DNA of 6,979 nt, from positions 1-6,979 of the forward strand of contig JBDTMC010000419.1 of NCBI GenBank assembly GCA_039934475.1, read 5' to 3'. How positions within the stretch are numbered: position 1 is the first letter of the stretch; each line of letters starts with the position of its first letter. Both the position numbers and the translations under genes were made by a program. Shown here piece after piece: positions 1-6,780 of the stretch. The DNA is from JBDTMC01 sp039934475 (GTDB lineage Bacteria > Acidobacteriota > Terriglobia > Bryobacterales > Bryobacteraceae). The notes under the pieces were generated by a model. That model was not told where the DNA came from. It made no database searches and saw only the letters and a list, made by a program, of their open reading frames with translations.

Positions 1-2552
1 CCATCCCACATATTGGTGGCTGTCGCGCGGCCAAATGACGCATAGTACGGCAGGTTCTCAATTCCGGAACCTGGGTAGCCCGCGTTGATGTCGCGATCAG
101 CCAGCTGGTGGACTGTTTGCGTCCCGACATAAGCGACGGTAGCCACCATGTCTGACGGCAGCCGGCGCTCGATGGTGAAGGTCCAACTCTGGATGTAGCC
201 GCGATGAATCTGCCCGGCGTAGGGGCTGCGCATATCGGCCACAGCAGGCAGGCTCACAATGCCTGTTGACAGGTCGGGGCCAACCACCGGCGGAATGCCC
301 GTGGCCAGCGTACCGGCGCTGGTATATCCATTAGGCGCCTGGAAGTTGAAGTTCACCGTCAGCGGATAGAAGCCGCGCAACGGGCGCGAGAACGGCAGCG
401 GATCGTAGTTGATGCCGTAGCCGGTGCGGATCACTGTCTTGTCGTTCAAGCGATACGCGAGACCGATCTTCGGCGCAAACAGTTTGTGGCTCACCGAGAC
501 GCCCACGTCCTTCGGAACATCGCCGCGGCCGCCCAGGTACACGAGGTTCGTGGCCGGGTCCAACCGCTCAATGCCTTTACCGGTGGCGCGTGTCATCAGC
601 GGATACAGCTCATACCGCAGTCCCATGGTGAGCGTCAGCTTTGGCGTGATCTGCCACCGGTCCTGCGCATACCAGCCGAACTGCCACTCACGAGGCGTCA
701 TCAGGATGTACTGCAGGCTCTTCTGGATGTTGTCGGTCTGCCCCAGAAGGAACGACGCATACCCGTTGTATTGATCGGGGCTGCCATTAGGCCCCAAGGC
801 CGTCTGGCCACCGCCAAAGTTGAAGAAGCCGCGCGGGCCGGCGCCCAACTCCGGTTGGTAGTGGGTCATGCGATGGTTCACACCGTCAAATCCGAAGCGA
901 AACGCGTGAGCGCCTTTCGTCCAGGAAAGGTTGTGGCTCATCGTGTACGTCTCTTCGGTGCGGAATGCCGGCATCCAGCCAGGAGCGCCAAAGCCGTCGT
1001 AACCGTTGATGCTGATGTCCGGAAAACCCGCCTGTGCGGGGTCGTTGCCCACCAGCCCCGGAATGCCGAGGGTGGTCCCAAAATCCTTGCCGTAGTCGGT
1101 GCTTTTCACCGTTTGATCCATGCGTTGATAGCCGATCACGCCGTCCAGCAACAGAGTGGGCGAGAAGGTATAGTTATGTCCGATCGACATGTTCATGACG
1201 CGCGTGTCGCCCAGCCCAGGATCGGATCCCGGCGATGGCCCAACGCCGTCGCCAAACAGACCCTGGCCGCCCGAAAGCGCCTTCATGATGCCGTAGTGGC
1301 CGAAAACCTGATGCCGGTCATTACGGCTCCAATTCACTTTGCCGTCGTTGTAGTCGCGATTGAAGAGCGGCACCTGGGAGCCAAAGAAATTGTTTTGCGA
1401 GCCAGGAAGGTTCGCGGCCGGGTAATACGCCTGGATCTTCTGCGCAATCGGGCTGATCCGGTTGGCCGGAATCTGATTTCCGGCAAACGGAGTACGGTTT
1501 TCGCCGGTCGCGGTGCCCGTCGCAGGATCGTAGATCACCGTGGGATAGGCGCTGAAGTCGCCTGCACGGAGATCCGCTGTTGGTACGGAATAGCGGCCCA
1601 GCGCGCCGGTGCGCTGCCGTGTTCCGTCAAAGCTGTAAAAGAAAAACAGCTTGTTCTTGATGATCGGGCCGCCGATCGTGCCGCCGTAGTTGTTGTAAAT
1701 ACTGACGGGCTTGTCCACGCCCGGGGCCTGGAAGAAGTTCCGCGCCTTCAAGTGCTGGTTGTCGTTATATTCGAACGCACTGCCGTGGAACTGGTTTGTC
1801 CCGCTCTTGGTCGTGAGTGTGATCGCCGCGCCGCCGGCCATGCCCTGCTCGGCATCGCCTGCGGACGTCGTCACGTTCACCGTATCCACCATCTCCGCCG
1901 GCATGACGTACCCGGTGTGGTGCGGCAGCCAGAGGTTCACGCTGCTCGCGCCGTCGATGCGGGTCATGTTGTTATTGCGGTTGGTTCCGTTGACGTTCGT
2001 CGACAAGGATCGTCCCGGTGTGTCGGTGACCGAATTCTGAAATGCTGCCGGCGTCGCGCCGGGCACCAGATTAATCAGGCTCTGATAGTTGCGATAACCA
2101 GGCAGCGGAAGATTTGCCACCTGCTTCGAACTCAACTCCGTATGCGTGTCGGCCTTGTCGGTCTGTAGCGCGGTGGCCGTCGCTTCCACAGTGATCTGCT
2201 CGTTTACGCTGCCTACTTCCAACGCCGCTTCCTCGCGCGTTAGCGTATTCGCCGAGACTATCAAGCCCTTCCGCGCAAACGTGCGGAATCCATTGGCGGC
2301 GATCTTGATCGTGTAAGCACCGGGCGATACGTTCACAACCGTGTATCGGCCCGCGTCATCGGTTTTATTCTCATAGGTCTGGCCCGTGGCATCGTTCGAC
2401 AATGTAATGGTGGCATTGGGAACCACAGAACCTGATGCGTCTTGAACGACCCCGAGAACGGAGCCGTAAAGAACCTGTGCCGATGCAGGCACACTCCAAC
2501 CAACAAGCAAAATCACGGCCGCACATAAAAGCACAGCCTGCTTTAACTTCAT
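1..2552 (-). CDS. TonB-dependent receptor-like outer-membrane protein with N-terminal carboxypeptidase-regulatory-like domain (3' end outside window)
   Basis: Translating the minus strand from ATG at 2552-2550 gives an uninterrupted frame of 850 codons to the left edge, so the C-terminus is missing; relatives are usually 1000-1200 residues. The start is supported by GGGAGG (minus, 2562-2557) four bases upstream. Residues 1-25 form a signal peptide: basic start MKLK, hydrophobic core, and PASA before Gln26. Residues about 29-124 look like a carboxypeptidase-regulatory-like beta-sandwich (VVQDASGSVVPNATITL, then DDAGRYTV and SPGAYTIKI). A plug-like region follows to about 250, ending in the family hallmark TTKSGTNQFHGSAFEY (247-262). 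The rest is beta-barrel-like, with aromatic strands such as WYAQDRWQITPKLTLTMGLRY (627-647, split by turns) and FAPKIGLAYR (692-701). By family knowledge it would be an Oar-like TonB-linked outer-membrane transporter. Its substrate is unknown and no SusD-like partner is visible. It is divergent from the transglutaminase gene. Confidence 0.93.
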   Translation of the reverse strand, partial: MKLKQAVLLCAAVILLVGWSVPASAQVLYGSVLGVVQDASGSVVPNATITLSNDATGQTYENKTDDAGRYTVVNVSPGAYTIKIAANGFRTFARKGLIVSANTLTREEAALEVGSVNEQITVEATATALQTDKADTHTELSSKQVANLPLPGYRNYQSLINLVPGATPAAFQNSVTDTPGRSLSTNVNGTNRNNNMTRIDGASSVNLWLPHHTGYVMPAEMVDTVNVTTSAGDAEQGMAGGAAITLTTKSGTNQFHGSAFEYNDNQHLKARNFFQAPGVDKPVSIYNNYGGTIGGPIIKNKLFFFYSFDGTRQRTGALGRYSVPTADLRAGDFSAYPTVIYDPATGTATGENRTPFAGNQIPANRISPIAQKIQAYYPAANLPGSQNNFFGSQVPLFNRDYNDGKVNWSRNDRHQVFGHYGIMKALSGGQGLFGDGVGPSPGSDPGLGDTRVMNMSIGHNYTFSPTLLLDGVIGYQRMDQTVKSTDYGKDFGTTLGIPGLVGNDPAQAGFPDISINGYDGFGAPGWMPAFRTEETYTMSHNLSWTKGAHAFRFGFDGVNHRMTHYQPELGAGPRGFFNFGGGQTALGPNGSPDQYNGYASFLLGQTDNIQKSLQYILMTPREWQFGWYAQDRWQITPKLTLTMGLRYELYPLMTRATGKGIERLDPATNLVYLGGRGDVPKDVGVSVSHKLFAPKIGLAYRLNDKTVIRTGYGINYDPLPFSRPLRGFYPLTVNFNFQAPNGYTSAGTLATGIPPVVGPDLSTGIVSLPAVADMRSPYAGQIHRGYIQSWTFTIERRLPSDMVATVAYVGTQTVHQLADRDINAGYPGSGIENLPYYASFGRATATNMWD

Positions 2553-2613
2553 ACAACCTCCCTTTCAATCTGTTCTAGTCTGCGAGCGTCTGACCTAGAC
2601 CAAACATCTGTAA

Positions 2614-2633
2614 GGTGGCCAACAGTGGCCACC
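2614..2633. repeat. Perfect inverted repeat in the receptor leader (GGTGGCC-N6-GGCCACC)
   Basis: The arms GGTGGCC (2614-2620) and GGCCACC (2627-2633) are exact reverse complements around the 6-nt spacer AACAGT. The same bases can be read as two copies of the self-palindrome TGGCCA (2616-2621 and 2626-2631) with starts 10 bp apart, close to one helical turn, as in many dimeric repressor operators. The repeat lies about 60 bp upstream of the receptor ATG and just downstream of its candidate -10. It could therefore be an operator or a 5'-end RNA hairpin. The sequence alone does not decide between these. Confidence 0.6.
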
Positions 2634-2649
2634 GAGACCCGTTATTCCG

Positions 2650-2678
2650 ACCCTAATGTACTTTCACCCTCACGTCAA
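2650..2678 (-). promoter_or_regulatory. Candidate sigma70-type promoter for the receptor gene
   Basis: On the minus strand TTGACG (2678-2673, five of six matches to TTGACA) is followed after exactly 17 nt by TAGGGT (2655-2650, T-A and final T matching TATAAT). Transcription would start near 2643, giving a leader of about 90 nt that soon enters the GGTGGCC/GGCCACC inverted repeat. The -35 box is strong and the -10 box weak, so a regulated promoter is plausible. The assignment rests only on motif and spacing. Confidence 0.4.
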
Positions 2679-2682
2679 GCCT

Positions 2683-2712
2683 CTGAACCTTTGCCACGCC
2701 ACACGCTATAAT
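2683..2712 (+). promoter_or_regulatory. Candidate promoter for the transglutaminase gene
   Basis: A perfect TATAAT lies at 2707-2712. Upstream at 18-nt spacing is CTGAAC (2683-2688), a weak -35 sharing the TGA core. Transcription would begin near 2719, giving an 88-nt leader before the ATG at 2807. The better-looking TTGCCA at 2691-2696 is only 10 nt from the -10 and cannot be its partner. The proposed -35 is four bases from the -35 of the divergent receptor promoter. Confidence 0.45.
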
Positions 2713-2722
2713 CTCCCTTCAA

Positions 2723-2751
2723 GCGGGTAGCGGCAGATAATCGCTTCCCGC
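2723..2751 (+). other. Stem-loop 1 in the transglutaminase 5' leader
   Basis: GCGGGTAGCG (2723-2732) pairs with CGCTTCCCGC (2742-2751), leaving one internal T-T mismatch and the 9-nt loop GCAGATAAT. The stem has nine Watson-Crick pairs and is GC-rich. It begins about four bases after the predicted transcription start, so it would sit at the very 5' end of the mRNA. It could protect the transcript, act as a binding site, or be one half of a regulated leader. It could also act as DNA, as an operator just downstream of the -10. Confidence 0.55.
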
Positions 2752-2754
2752 GTT

Positions 2755-2802
2755 CTCCTTCCGTGATCGCAGGGGAACCTGAGATCACATCGCAAACAGG
2801 AG
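2755..2802 (+). promoter_or_regulatory. Possible anti-Shine-Dalgarno / Shine-Dalgarno pairing upstream of the transglutaminase gene
   Basis: The ribosome-binding site is AGGAG at 2798-2802, four bases before the ATG. The pyrimidine-rich linker between the two leader hairpins contains CTCCT at 2755-2759, its exact complement. Pairing them would enclose hairpin 2 in an asymmetric loop (3 nt on one side, 8 nt on the other) and hide the ribosome-binding site. Five base pairs is short and CTCCT is common in pyrimidine-rich DNA, so this is a hypothesis about translational gating. No known riboswitch class is recognised. Confidence 0.3.
2763..2788 (+). other. Stem-loop 2 with GGAA tetraloop just upstream of the ribosome-binding site
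   Basis: GTGATCGCAGG (2763-2773) pairs with CCTGAGATCAC (2778-2788). There are ten Watson-Crick pairs with one G-A mismatch (2769/2782), closed by GGAA (2774-2777), which fits the stable GNRA tetraloop class. The tetraloop exists only in plus-strand RNA (the other strand would read TTCC), which favours a role in the transglutaminase mRNA. It ends nine bases before AGGAG, where a folded element could affect ribosome access. Confidence 0.6.
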
Positions 2803-2806
2803 TGCC

Positions 2807-5800
2807 ATGGCGATTCGCGTCGCGTTAAACCACAAGACCGAGTACCTTTACGACCGCCCCGTCCGCCTCTCGCCACAAACCGTGCGCCTCCGTCCCGCGC
2901 CTCACAGCCGCACACCCATTGACAGCTACTCGCTCAAAATTCTCCCCGCTAAACACTTCATCAACTGGCAGCAGGACCCGCAAAGCAACTACCTCGCCCG
3001 CCTCGTCTTCCCGGACCCTGTCGAGAGTTTCTCCATCGAAGTGGACCTCGTCGCCGACCTCACCGTCGTCAACCCCTTCGACTTCTTCCTCGATCCCGCC
3101 GCCGAGCGCTTCCCCCTCACCTATGAACAATGGCTGGAGAAGGAACTGGCGCCGTTCCTGGAACTCGCGCCGTCCACACCGCTGCTGGATGCCTACCTCG
3201 CCAACGTCGACCGCACCCCCCGCCACATAGTCGACTTCGTCGTCGCCGTGAATCAGCAGATCCAGCACGAGGTACGCTATCTCATCCGCATGGAGCCTGG
3301 CGTTCAATCGCCCGAAGAGACCCTGGGGAAAGCCAGTGGCTCCTGCCGCGATTCCGCCTGGCTCCTCGTGCACATCCTGCGCCGCCTCGGGCTCGCCGCC
3401 CGCTTCGTCTCCGGCTACCTCATCCAACTGAAGCCCGACGTCAAACCTCTCGACGGACCCCAAGGCCCCAGCCAGGACTTCACTGACCTCCACGCCTGGA
3501 CCGAGGTCTATCTCCCCGGAGCCGGTTGGATCGGTCTCGACCCCACCTCCGGGCTCTTCGCCGGCGAAGGCCACATCCCCGTCGCTGCAACGCCCGATCC
3601 CTTAAGCGCGGCCCCCATTTCTGGAGGCGTCGACCCGTCCGAGGTCCAGTTCCGCCACACCATGTCGGTGCGCCGTATTCACGAGGATCCGCGCGTCACC
3701 CTCCCCTATACCGAAGAACAATGGGCGCAGATCGATGCCCTCGGCCATCGCATTGACGAACGGCTAAACGCCACCGATGTCCGGCTCACCATGGGAGGCG
3801 AGCCAACGTTTGTCTCCATCGACGACATGGACGGAGCCGAATGGAACACCGAAGCCAACGGCCCCAACAAGCGCCGACTTAGCGGCGAACTCATTCGGCG
3901 CCTTCGCGAACGCTTCGGTTCGGGCGGCTTTCTTCACTACGGCCAGGGCAAGTGGTACCCCGGCGAAGGCCTCCCCCGGTGGGCGCTCACCTGCTACTGG
4001 CGCGCCGACGGCATCCCCCTGTGGCGGGACGTCAGCCTGATCGCATCCGATGGCGAGAACCATGGCTACACTACAGCGGATGCCCAGGACTTTCTCAGCC
4101 GCCTCGCCGAACGCCTCGCGCTCGACCCCAGCTACGTCTGCTCTGCCTTCGAAGATCCACTCTACTTTCTGCAGAAGGAACGCCAGCTACCTGTCAATGT
4201 GGATCCGGTAGACAACCGCCTCGACGAGCCCGAGGAGCGCGAACGTCTCCGGCGCGTCTTTGAACATGGCCTCGGCAAGCCCACGGGCTTCGTTCTCCCG
4301 TTACAGCGCGGCTGGGGCAAGAACGGCCAGGAATGGCAAACCAGCCTTTGGATGTTACGCAGCCAACATCTCTTCCTGCTGCCCGGCGATTCGCCCGTGG
4401 GACTTCGCCTTCCGCTGCCCAGCCTCCCCTGGGTGGACCCCGGCGACTTTCCTTACGTCAACGCCGACCCCACCGCGCCGCACCCGCCCCTACCCATCCC
4501 TGCGCGTCGCTTCCCCACCGGGCAAGCCACACAATCGAATATCCGTAGCCAACCACGCGTTCCCGAACGTGTTCCCCGCCACGGTGAATCCGCAACCTGG
4601 ATTGTTCGCACGGCGATGTGTGTGGAAGCGCGCGGCGGTGAGATCCACGTCTTCATGCCGCCTCTGCAGTCCCTCGAAGACTACGTGCAGCTACTGGCGG
4701 CGATAGAAGACACCGCCGCCCAACACCACACTCCCATCGTCATTGAGGGCTACACACCGCCTAAGGACCACCGCATCCACAGCGTACGCGTCACGCCCGA
4801 CCCCGGTGTCATCGAAGTGAACACCCCACCGGCGGGCTCCTGGGACGAACTCGTCGAAACCGTCACTGGAATCTACGACGACGCCCGCCAGTGCCGCCTT
4901 GGCACTGAGAAGTTCCTGCTCGATGGCCGCCACAGCGGCACCGGCGGAGGCAATCACGTCATCCTCGGCGGGCCGACCCCCGCCGATAGCCCTGTGCTCC
5001 GCCGGCCCGACTTACTCAGAAGCCTCACCTGTTACTGGCTCAACCACCCGTCCCTCTCCTATCTCTTCTCCGGCCTCTTTATCGGACCAACCAGCCAAAG
5101 TCCAAGAATCGACGAAACCCGGGGAGACAGCCTCTACGAACTCGATATCGCGTACTCATTGATTCCGTCGCCCGGGCAAGGCGACTGCCCTCCCTGGCTG
5201 GTCGATCGCATCTTCCGTCATTTGCTGGTAGATGTGACGGGAAACACGCACCGCGCCGAATTCTGCATCGACAAGCTCTACGCGCCGGAAACGGCCACTG
5301 GCCGCCTCGGTCTCCTCGAGATGCGGGCGTTCGAGATGCCTCCGCACTCTCGCATGAGCTTGCTCCAGCAGTTACTGATCCGTGGATTAGTCGCTCGTTT
5401 CTGGAATCAACCCTACTTAGCCAAGCCAATCCGCTGGGGCACTCAACTCCACGACCGTTTCATGCTCCCGCACTTCCTGAACATCGACTTCGAAGAAGTA
5501 CTCGCCGACCTTCGCGGCGCCGGCTACCACTTCGATCCACAATGGTTCGCGCCTCACTTCGAATTCCGTTTCCCGCTGGTCGGAACAGCCAATCACTTCG
5601 GAATTGAACTCGAACTTCGTCAGGCCGGCGAACCCTGGTACGTCTTAGGAGAGGAACCCGGGGCGGGAGGAGCCGCCCGCTATGTGGACTCGTCTGTTGA
5701 GCGTCTCCAAATCAAAGTGCAAGGACTCATCGGCGATCGCTACCAGATCACTTGTAACGGCCGTCGTCTCCCGCTGGCCTCCACAGGGACGGAGGGCGAA

Positions 5801-6112
5801 TACGTAGCCGGTCTCCGCTACCGGGCCTGGCAGCCCCCGTCGTGTCTGCACCCGACAGTGCCCGTCCACACCCCGCTGGTCTTCGACATCTACGACCCCT
5901 GGGCCGGACGCTCCATTGGCGGCTGCACCTATCACGTAGCCCACCCCGGCGGCCGCAACTACGTGACCTTCCCCGTCAACGCGTCCGAAGCCGAAAGCCG
6001 CCGCGCGGCCCGCTTCTTCCGCATCGGCCATACCCCCGGCCCCATGCCGGCTCCACCGCGGGAAGAGAACCAGCAATTCCCCCACACCCTGGATCTCCGC
6101 CGCGCCTGGTGA
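2807..6112 (+). CDS. Transglutaminase-like protein fused to DUF2126 putative amidoligase
   Basis: This 1101-residue protein has the usual full length of the transglutaminase/DUF2126 family. The ATG at 2807 has CAGGAG four bases upstream. Residues about 1-100 match the bacterial transglutaminase N-terminal domain (LNHKTEYLYDRPVRLSPQ). The core at about 140-250 shows Cys180 (GSCRDSAWLL), His229 (DLHAWTEV) and Asp245 (WIGLDPTSG), a complete catalytic triad. Residues from about 320 to the end are DUF2126, listed in Pfam as a putative amidoligase. Conserved-looking blocks are TMGGEPTFVSID (328-339), HYGQGKWYPGEGLPRW (377-392), PDPGVIEVNTPPAGSWDE (664-681), GTGGGNHVILGG (711-722) and LLEMRAFEMPPHSRM (836-850). 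The Glu, His and Arg positions recall glutamine-synthetase-like metal and ATP sites, which is inference. There is no signal peptide or membrane segment, so it is probably cytoplasmic. The family is predicted to make or cut amide or isopeptide bonds; the real substrate is unknown. Its usual alpha-E and ATP-grasp partners are not adjacent. Codon third positions are strongly C-rich. Confidence 0.95.
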   Translation: MAIRVALNHKTEYLYDRPVRLSPQTVRLRPAPHSRTPIDSYSLKILPAKHFINWQQDPQSNYLARLVFPDPVESFSIEVDLVADLTVVNPFDFFLDPAAERFPLTYEQWLEKELAPFLELAPSTPLLDAYLANVDRTPRHIVDFVVAVNQQIQHEVRYLIRMEPGVQSPEETLGKASGSCRDSAWLLVHILRRLGLAARFVSGYLIQLKPDVKPLDGPQGPSQDFTDLHAWTEVYLPGAGWIGLDPTSGLFAGEGHIPVAATPDPLSAAPISGGVDPSEVQFRHTMSVRRIHEDPRVTLPYTEEQWAQIDALGHRIDERLNATDVRLTMGGEPTFVSIDDMDGAEWNTEANGPNKRRLSGELIRRLRERFGSGGFLHYGQGKWYPGEGLPRWALTCYWRADGIPLWRDVSLIASDGENHGYTTADAQDFLSRLAERLALDPSYVCSAFEDPLYFLQKERQLPVNVDPVDNRLDEPEERERLRRVFEHGLGKPTGFVLPLQRGWGKNGQEWQTSLWMLRSQHLFLLPGDSPVGLRLPLPSLPWVDPGDFPYVNADPTAPHPPLPIPARRFPTGQATQSNIRSQPRVPERVPRHGESATWIVRTAMCVEARGGEIHVFMPPLQSLEDYVQLLAAIEDTAAQHHTPIVIEGYTPPKDHRIHSVRVTPDPGVIEVNTPPAGSWDELVETVTGIYDDARQCRLGTEKFLLDGRHSGTGGGNHVILGGPTPADSPVLRRPDLLRSLTCYWLNHPSLSYLFSGLFIGPTSQSPRIDETRGDSLYELDIAYSLIPSPGQGDCPPWLVDRIFRHLLVDVTGNTHRAEFCIDKLYAPETATGRLGLLEMRAFEMPPHSRMSLLQQLLIRGLVARFWNQPYLAKPIRWGTQLHDRFMLPHFLNIDFEEVLADLRGAGYHFDPQWFAPHFEFRFPLVGTANHFGIELELRQAGEPWYVLGEEPGAGGAARYVDSSVERLQIKVQGLIGDRYQITCNGRRLPLASTGTEGEYVAGLRYRAWQPPSCLHPTVPVHTPLVFDIYDPWAGRSIGGCTYHVAHPGGRNYVTFPVNASEAESRRAARFFRIGHTPGPMPAPPREENQQFPHTLDLRRAW

Positions 6113-6119
6113 CGACTGC

Positions 6120-6140
6120 ATTACCGTGGTAATCTAAACT
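6120..6140 (+). promoter_or_regulatory. Candidate vapBC operator-promoter (palindrome overlapping -10; possibly leaderless)
   Basis: ATTACC (6120-6125) and GGTAAT (6128-6133) form a perfect 6+6 inverted repeat around GT. TAATCT (6130-6135), preceded by TGG as in extended -10 promoters, lies 6 nt before the vapB ATG; TAAACT (6135-6140) is an alternative. A -10 at that distance would start transcription at or next to the A of the start codon. No AGGAG-like sequence precedes the ATG. VapB-type antitoxins with AbrB folds normally bind palindromes at their own promoter, which fits the overlap. The -35 is poor (TGGTGA at 6107-6112). Confidence 0.42.
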
Positions 6141-6141
6141 C

Positions 6142-6405
6142 ATGGCAATCGCACAGTCAAAGGTTACTGCTCAGGGGCAAATCTCGGTTCCGTCCGATGT
6201 GCGTAAGAAGCTAGGCATTGGACCGGGATCTATTCTGGAATGGGAAGAAGAAGGCGACCGCATCGTAGTACGCCGGACTGGTCGCTTCAGTTCCGAAGAC
6301 ATTCATCGGGCGTTGTTCCCTTCAAAAGGGCCACAACCGAAGACTGTCGAGCAATTGAAGGAAGGCATCCGCAGCTACGTCCGAAAGCGCCATGCGCGCG
6401 GTTGA
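6142..6405 (+). CDS. vapB: AbrB/MazE-fold antitoxin VapB
   Basis: This 87-residue protein has an N-terminal swapped-hairpin AbrB domain at about residues 5-47, seen in SKVTAQGQISVPSDVRKKLGI, split around Gly12, followed by GPGSILEWEEEGDRIVVRR. This is the DNA-binding half that represses its own operon. The tail (about 48-87, with HRALFPSKGP and a basic C-terminus) is the likely toxin-binding segment. The start at 6142 gives the standard MAIAQSKVTAQGQ beginning. No ribosome-binding site is visible and a -10-like box lies 6 nt upstream. The gene starts 29 nt after the transglutaminase stop, with no terminator between, so readthrough is possible. It overlaps vapC by 14 nt. It is less GC-rich and less C-biased than the upstream gene. 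Confidence 0.9.
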   Translation: MAIAQSKVTAQGQISVPSDVRKKLGIGPGSILEWEEEGDRIVVRRTGRFSSEDIHRALFPSKGPQPKTVEQLKEGIRSYVRKRHARG

Positions 6406-6772
6406 TACCAACGTCCTCGTGCGCCTTATCACGCGCGACGACATTCGCCAGACAGCCGCGGCAGAACTATTCGTCGCAAAGGGCGCCTGGGTGTCGCCGC
6501 TGGCGCTTGCTGAAGCAGTCTGGGTACTCGGCAGCGTCTATGAGTTGAACTCCGACGATCAGGCCACGGCTATAGAGATGTTGCTCAATCATCAGCAACT
6601 GGTCCTTCAAGATGGCGAAACCGTCCGCGCCGCGCTCCAACTATTCCGCAAAAAGCCAGCTCTGGGATTCTCCGATTGCTTCATGCTGGAGCTGGCGCGA
6701 AAGAGCGGACATCTGCCGCTTGGCACTTTCGACCGCAACCTAGGGAAGACCGACGGCACACAAAAGCTCTGA
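6392..6772 (+). CDS. vapC: PIN-domain ribonuclease toxin VapC
   Basis: This 126-residue protein is the usual size of a VapC. The four acidic PIN residues that hold the catalytic Mg2+ are all present: Asp5 (VDTNVLVRL), Glu41 (LALAEAVWVL), Asp95 (GFSDCFMLELA) and Asp114 (TFDRNLGK). The nuclease therefore looks intact. VapC toxins cleave tRNA or rRNA and stop translation when VapB is lost; the target of this one cannot be read from sequence. The ATG at 6392 lies inside the end of vapB in another frame, with only a weak GAAAG upstream, so translation is probably coupled to vapB. This arrangement helps keep antitoxin in excess. Confidence 0.93.
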   Translation: MRAVDTNVLVRLITRDDIRQTAAAELFVAKGAWVSPLALAEAVWVLGSVYELNSDDQATAIEMLLNHQQLVLQDGETVRAALQLFRKKPALGFSDCFMLELARKSGHLPLGTFDRNLGKTDGTQKL

Positions 6773-6780
6773 TTTGCTGA

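Noticed and set aside
486..2168. 560-codon open frame on the plus strand
   Set aside because: It lies fully antisense to the receptor gene, whose protein has a signal peptide and clear family motifs. The plus-strand translation is low-complexity Arg/Val/Ala-rich with no domain, an effect of the receptor's codon use.
2371..2568. 65-codon minus-strand frame starting 16 bases upstream of the receptor start
   Set aside because: It is out of frame with the receptor and overlaps its signal peptide and first domain; the product is Cys/Arg-rich nonsense.
2691..2712. TTGCCA with TATAAT as a -35/-10 pair
   Set aside because: The spacing is only 10 nt, too short for a sigma70-type promoter; TATAAT was paired with CTGAAC at 18 nt instead.
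2706..2915. 69-codon minus-strand frame across the transglutaminase start
   Set aside because: It covers the candidate promoter, the leader hairpins and the start of a well-supported gene on the other strand. The translation has no family features.
2825..3574. 249-codon open frame on the minus strand
   Set aside because: It is antisense to the transglutaminase catalytic domain. The Gly/Glu/Val-rich product is what C-rich third positions give on the reverse strand.
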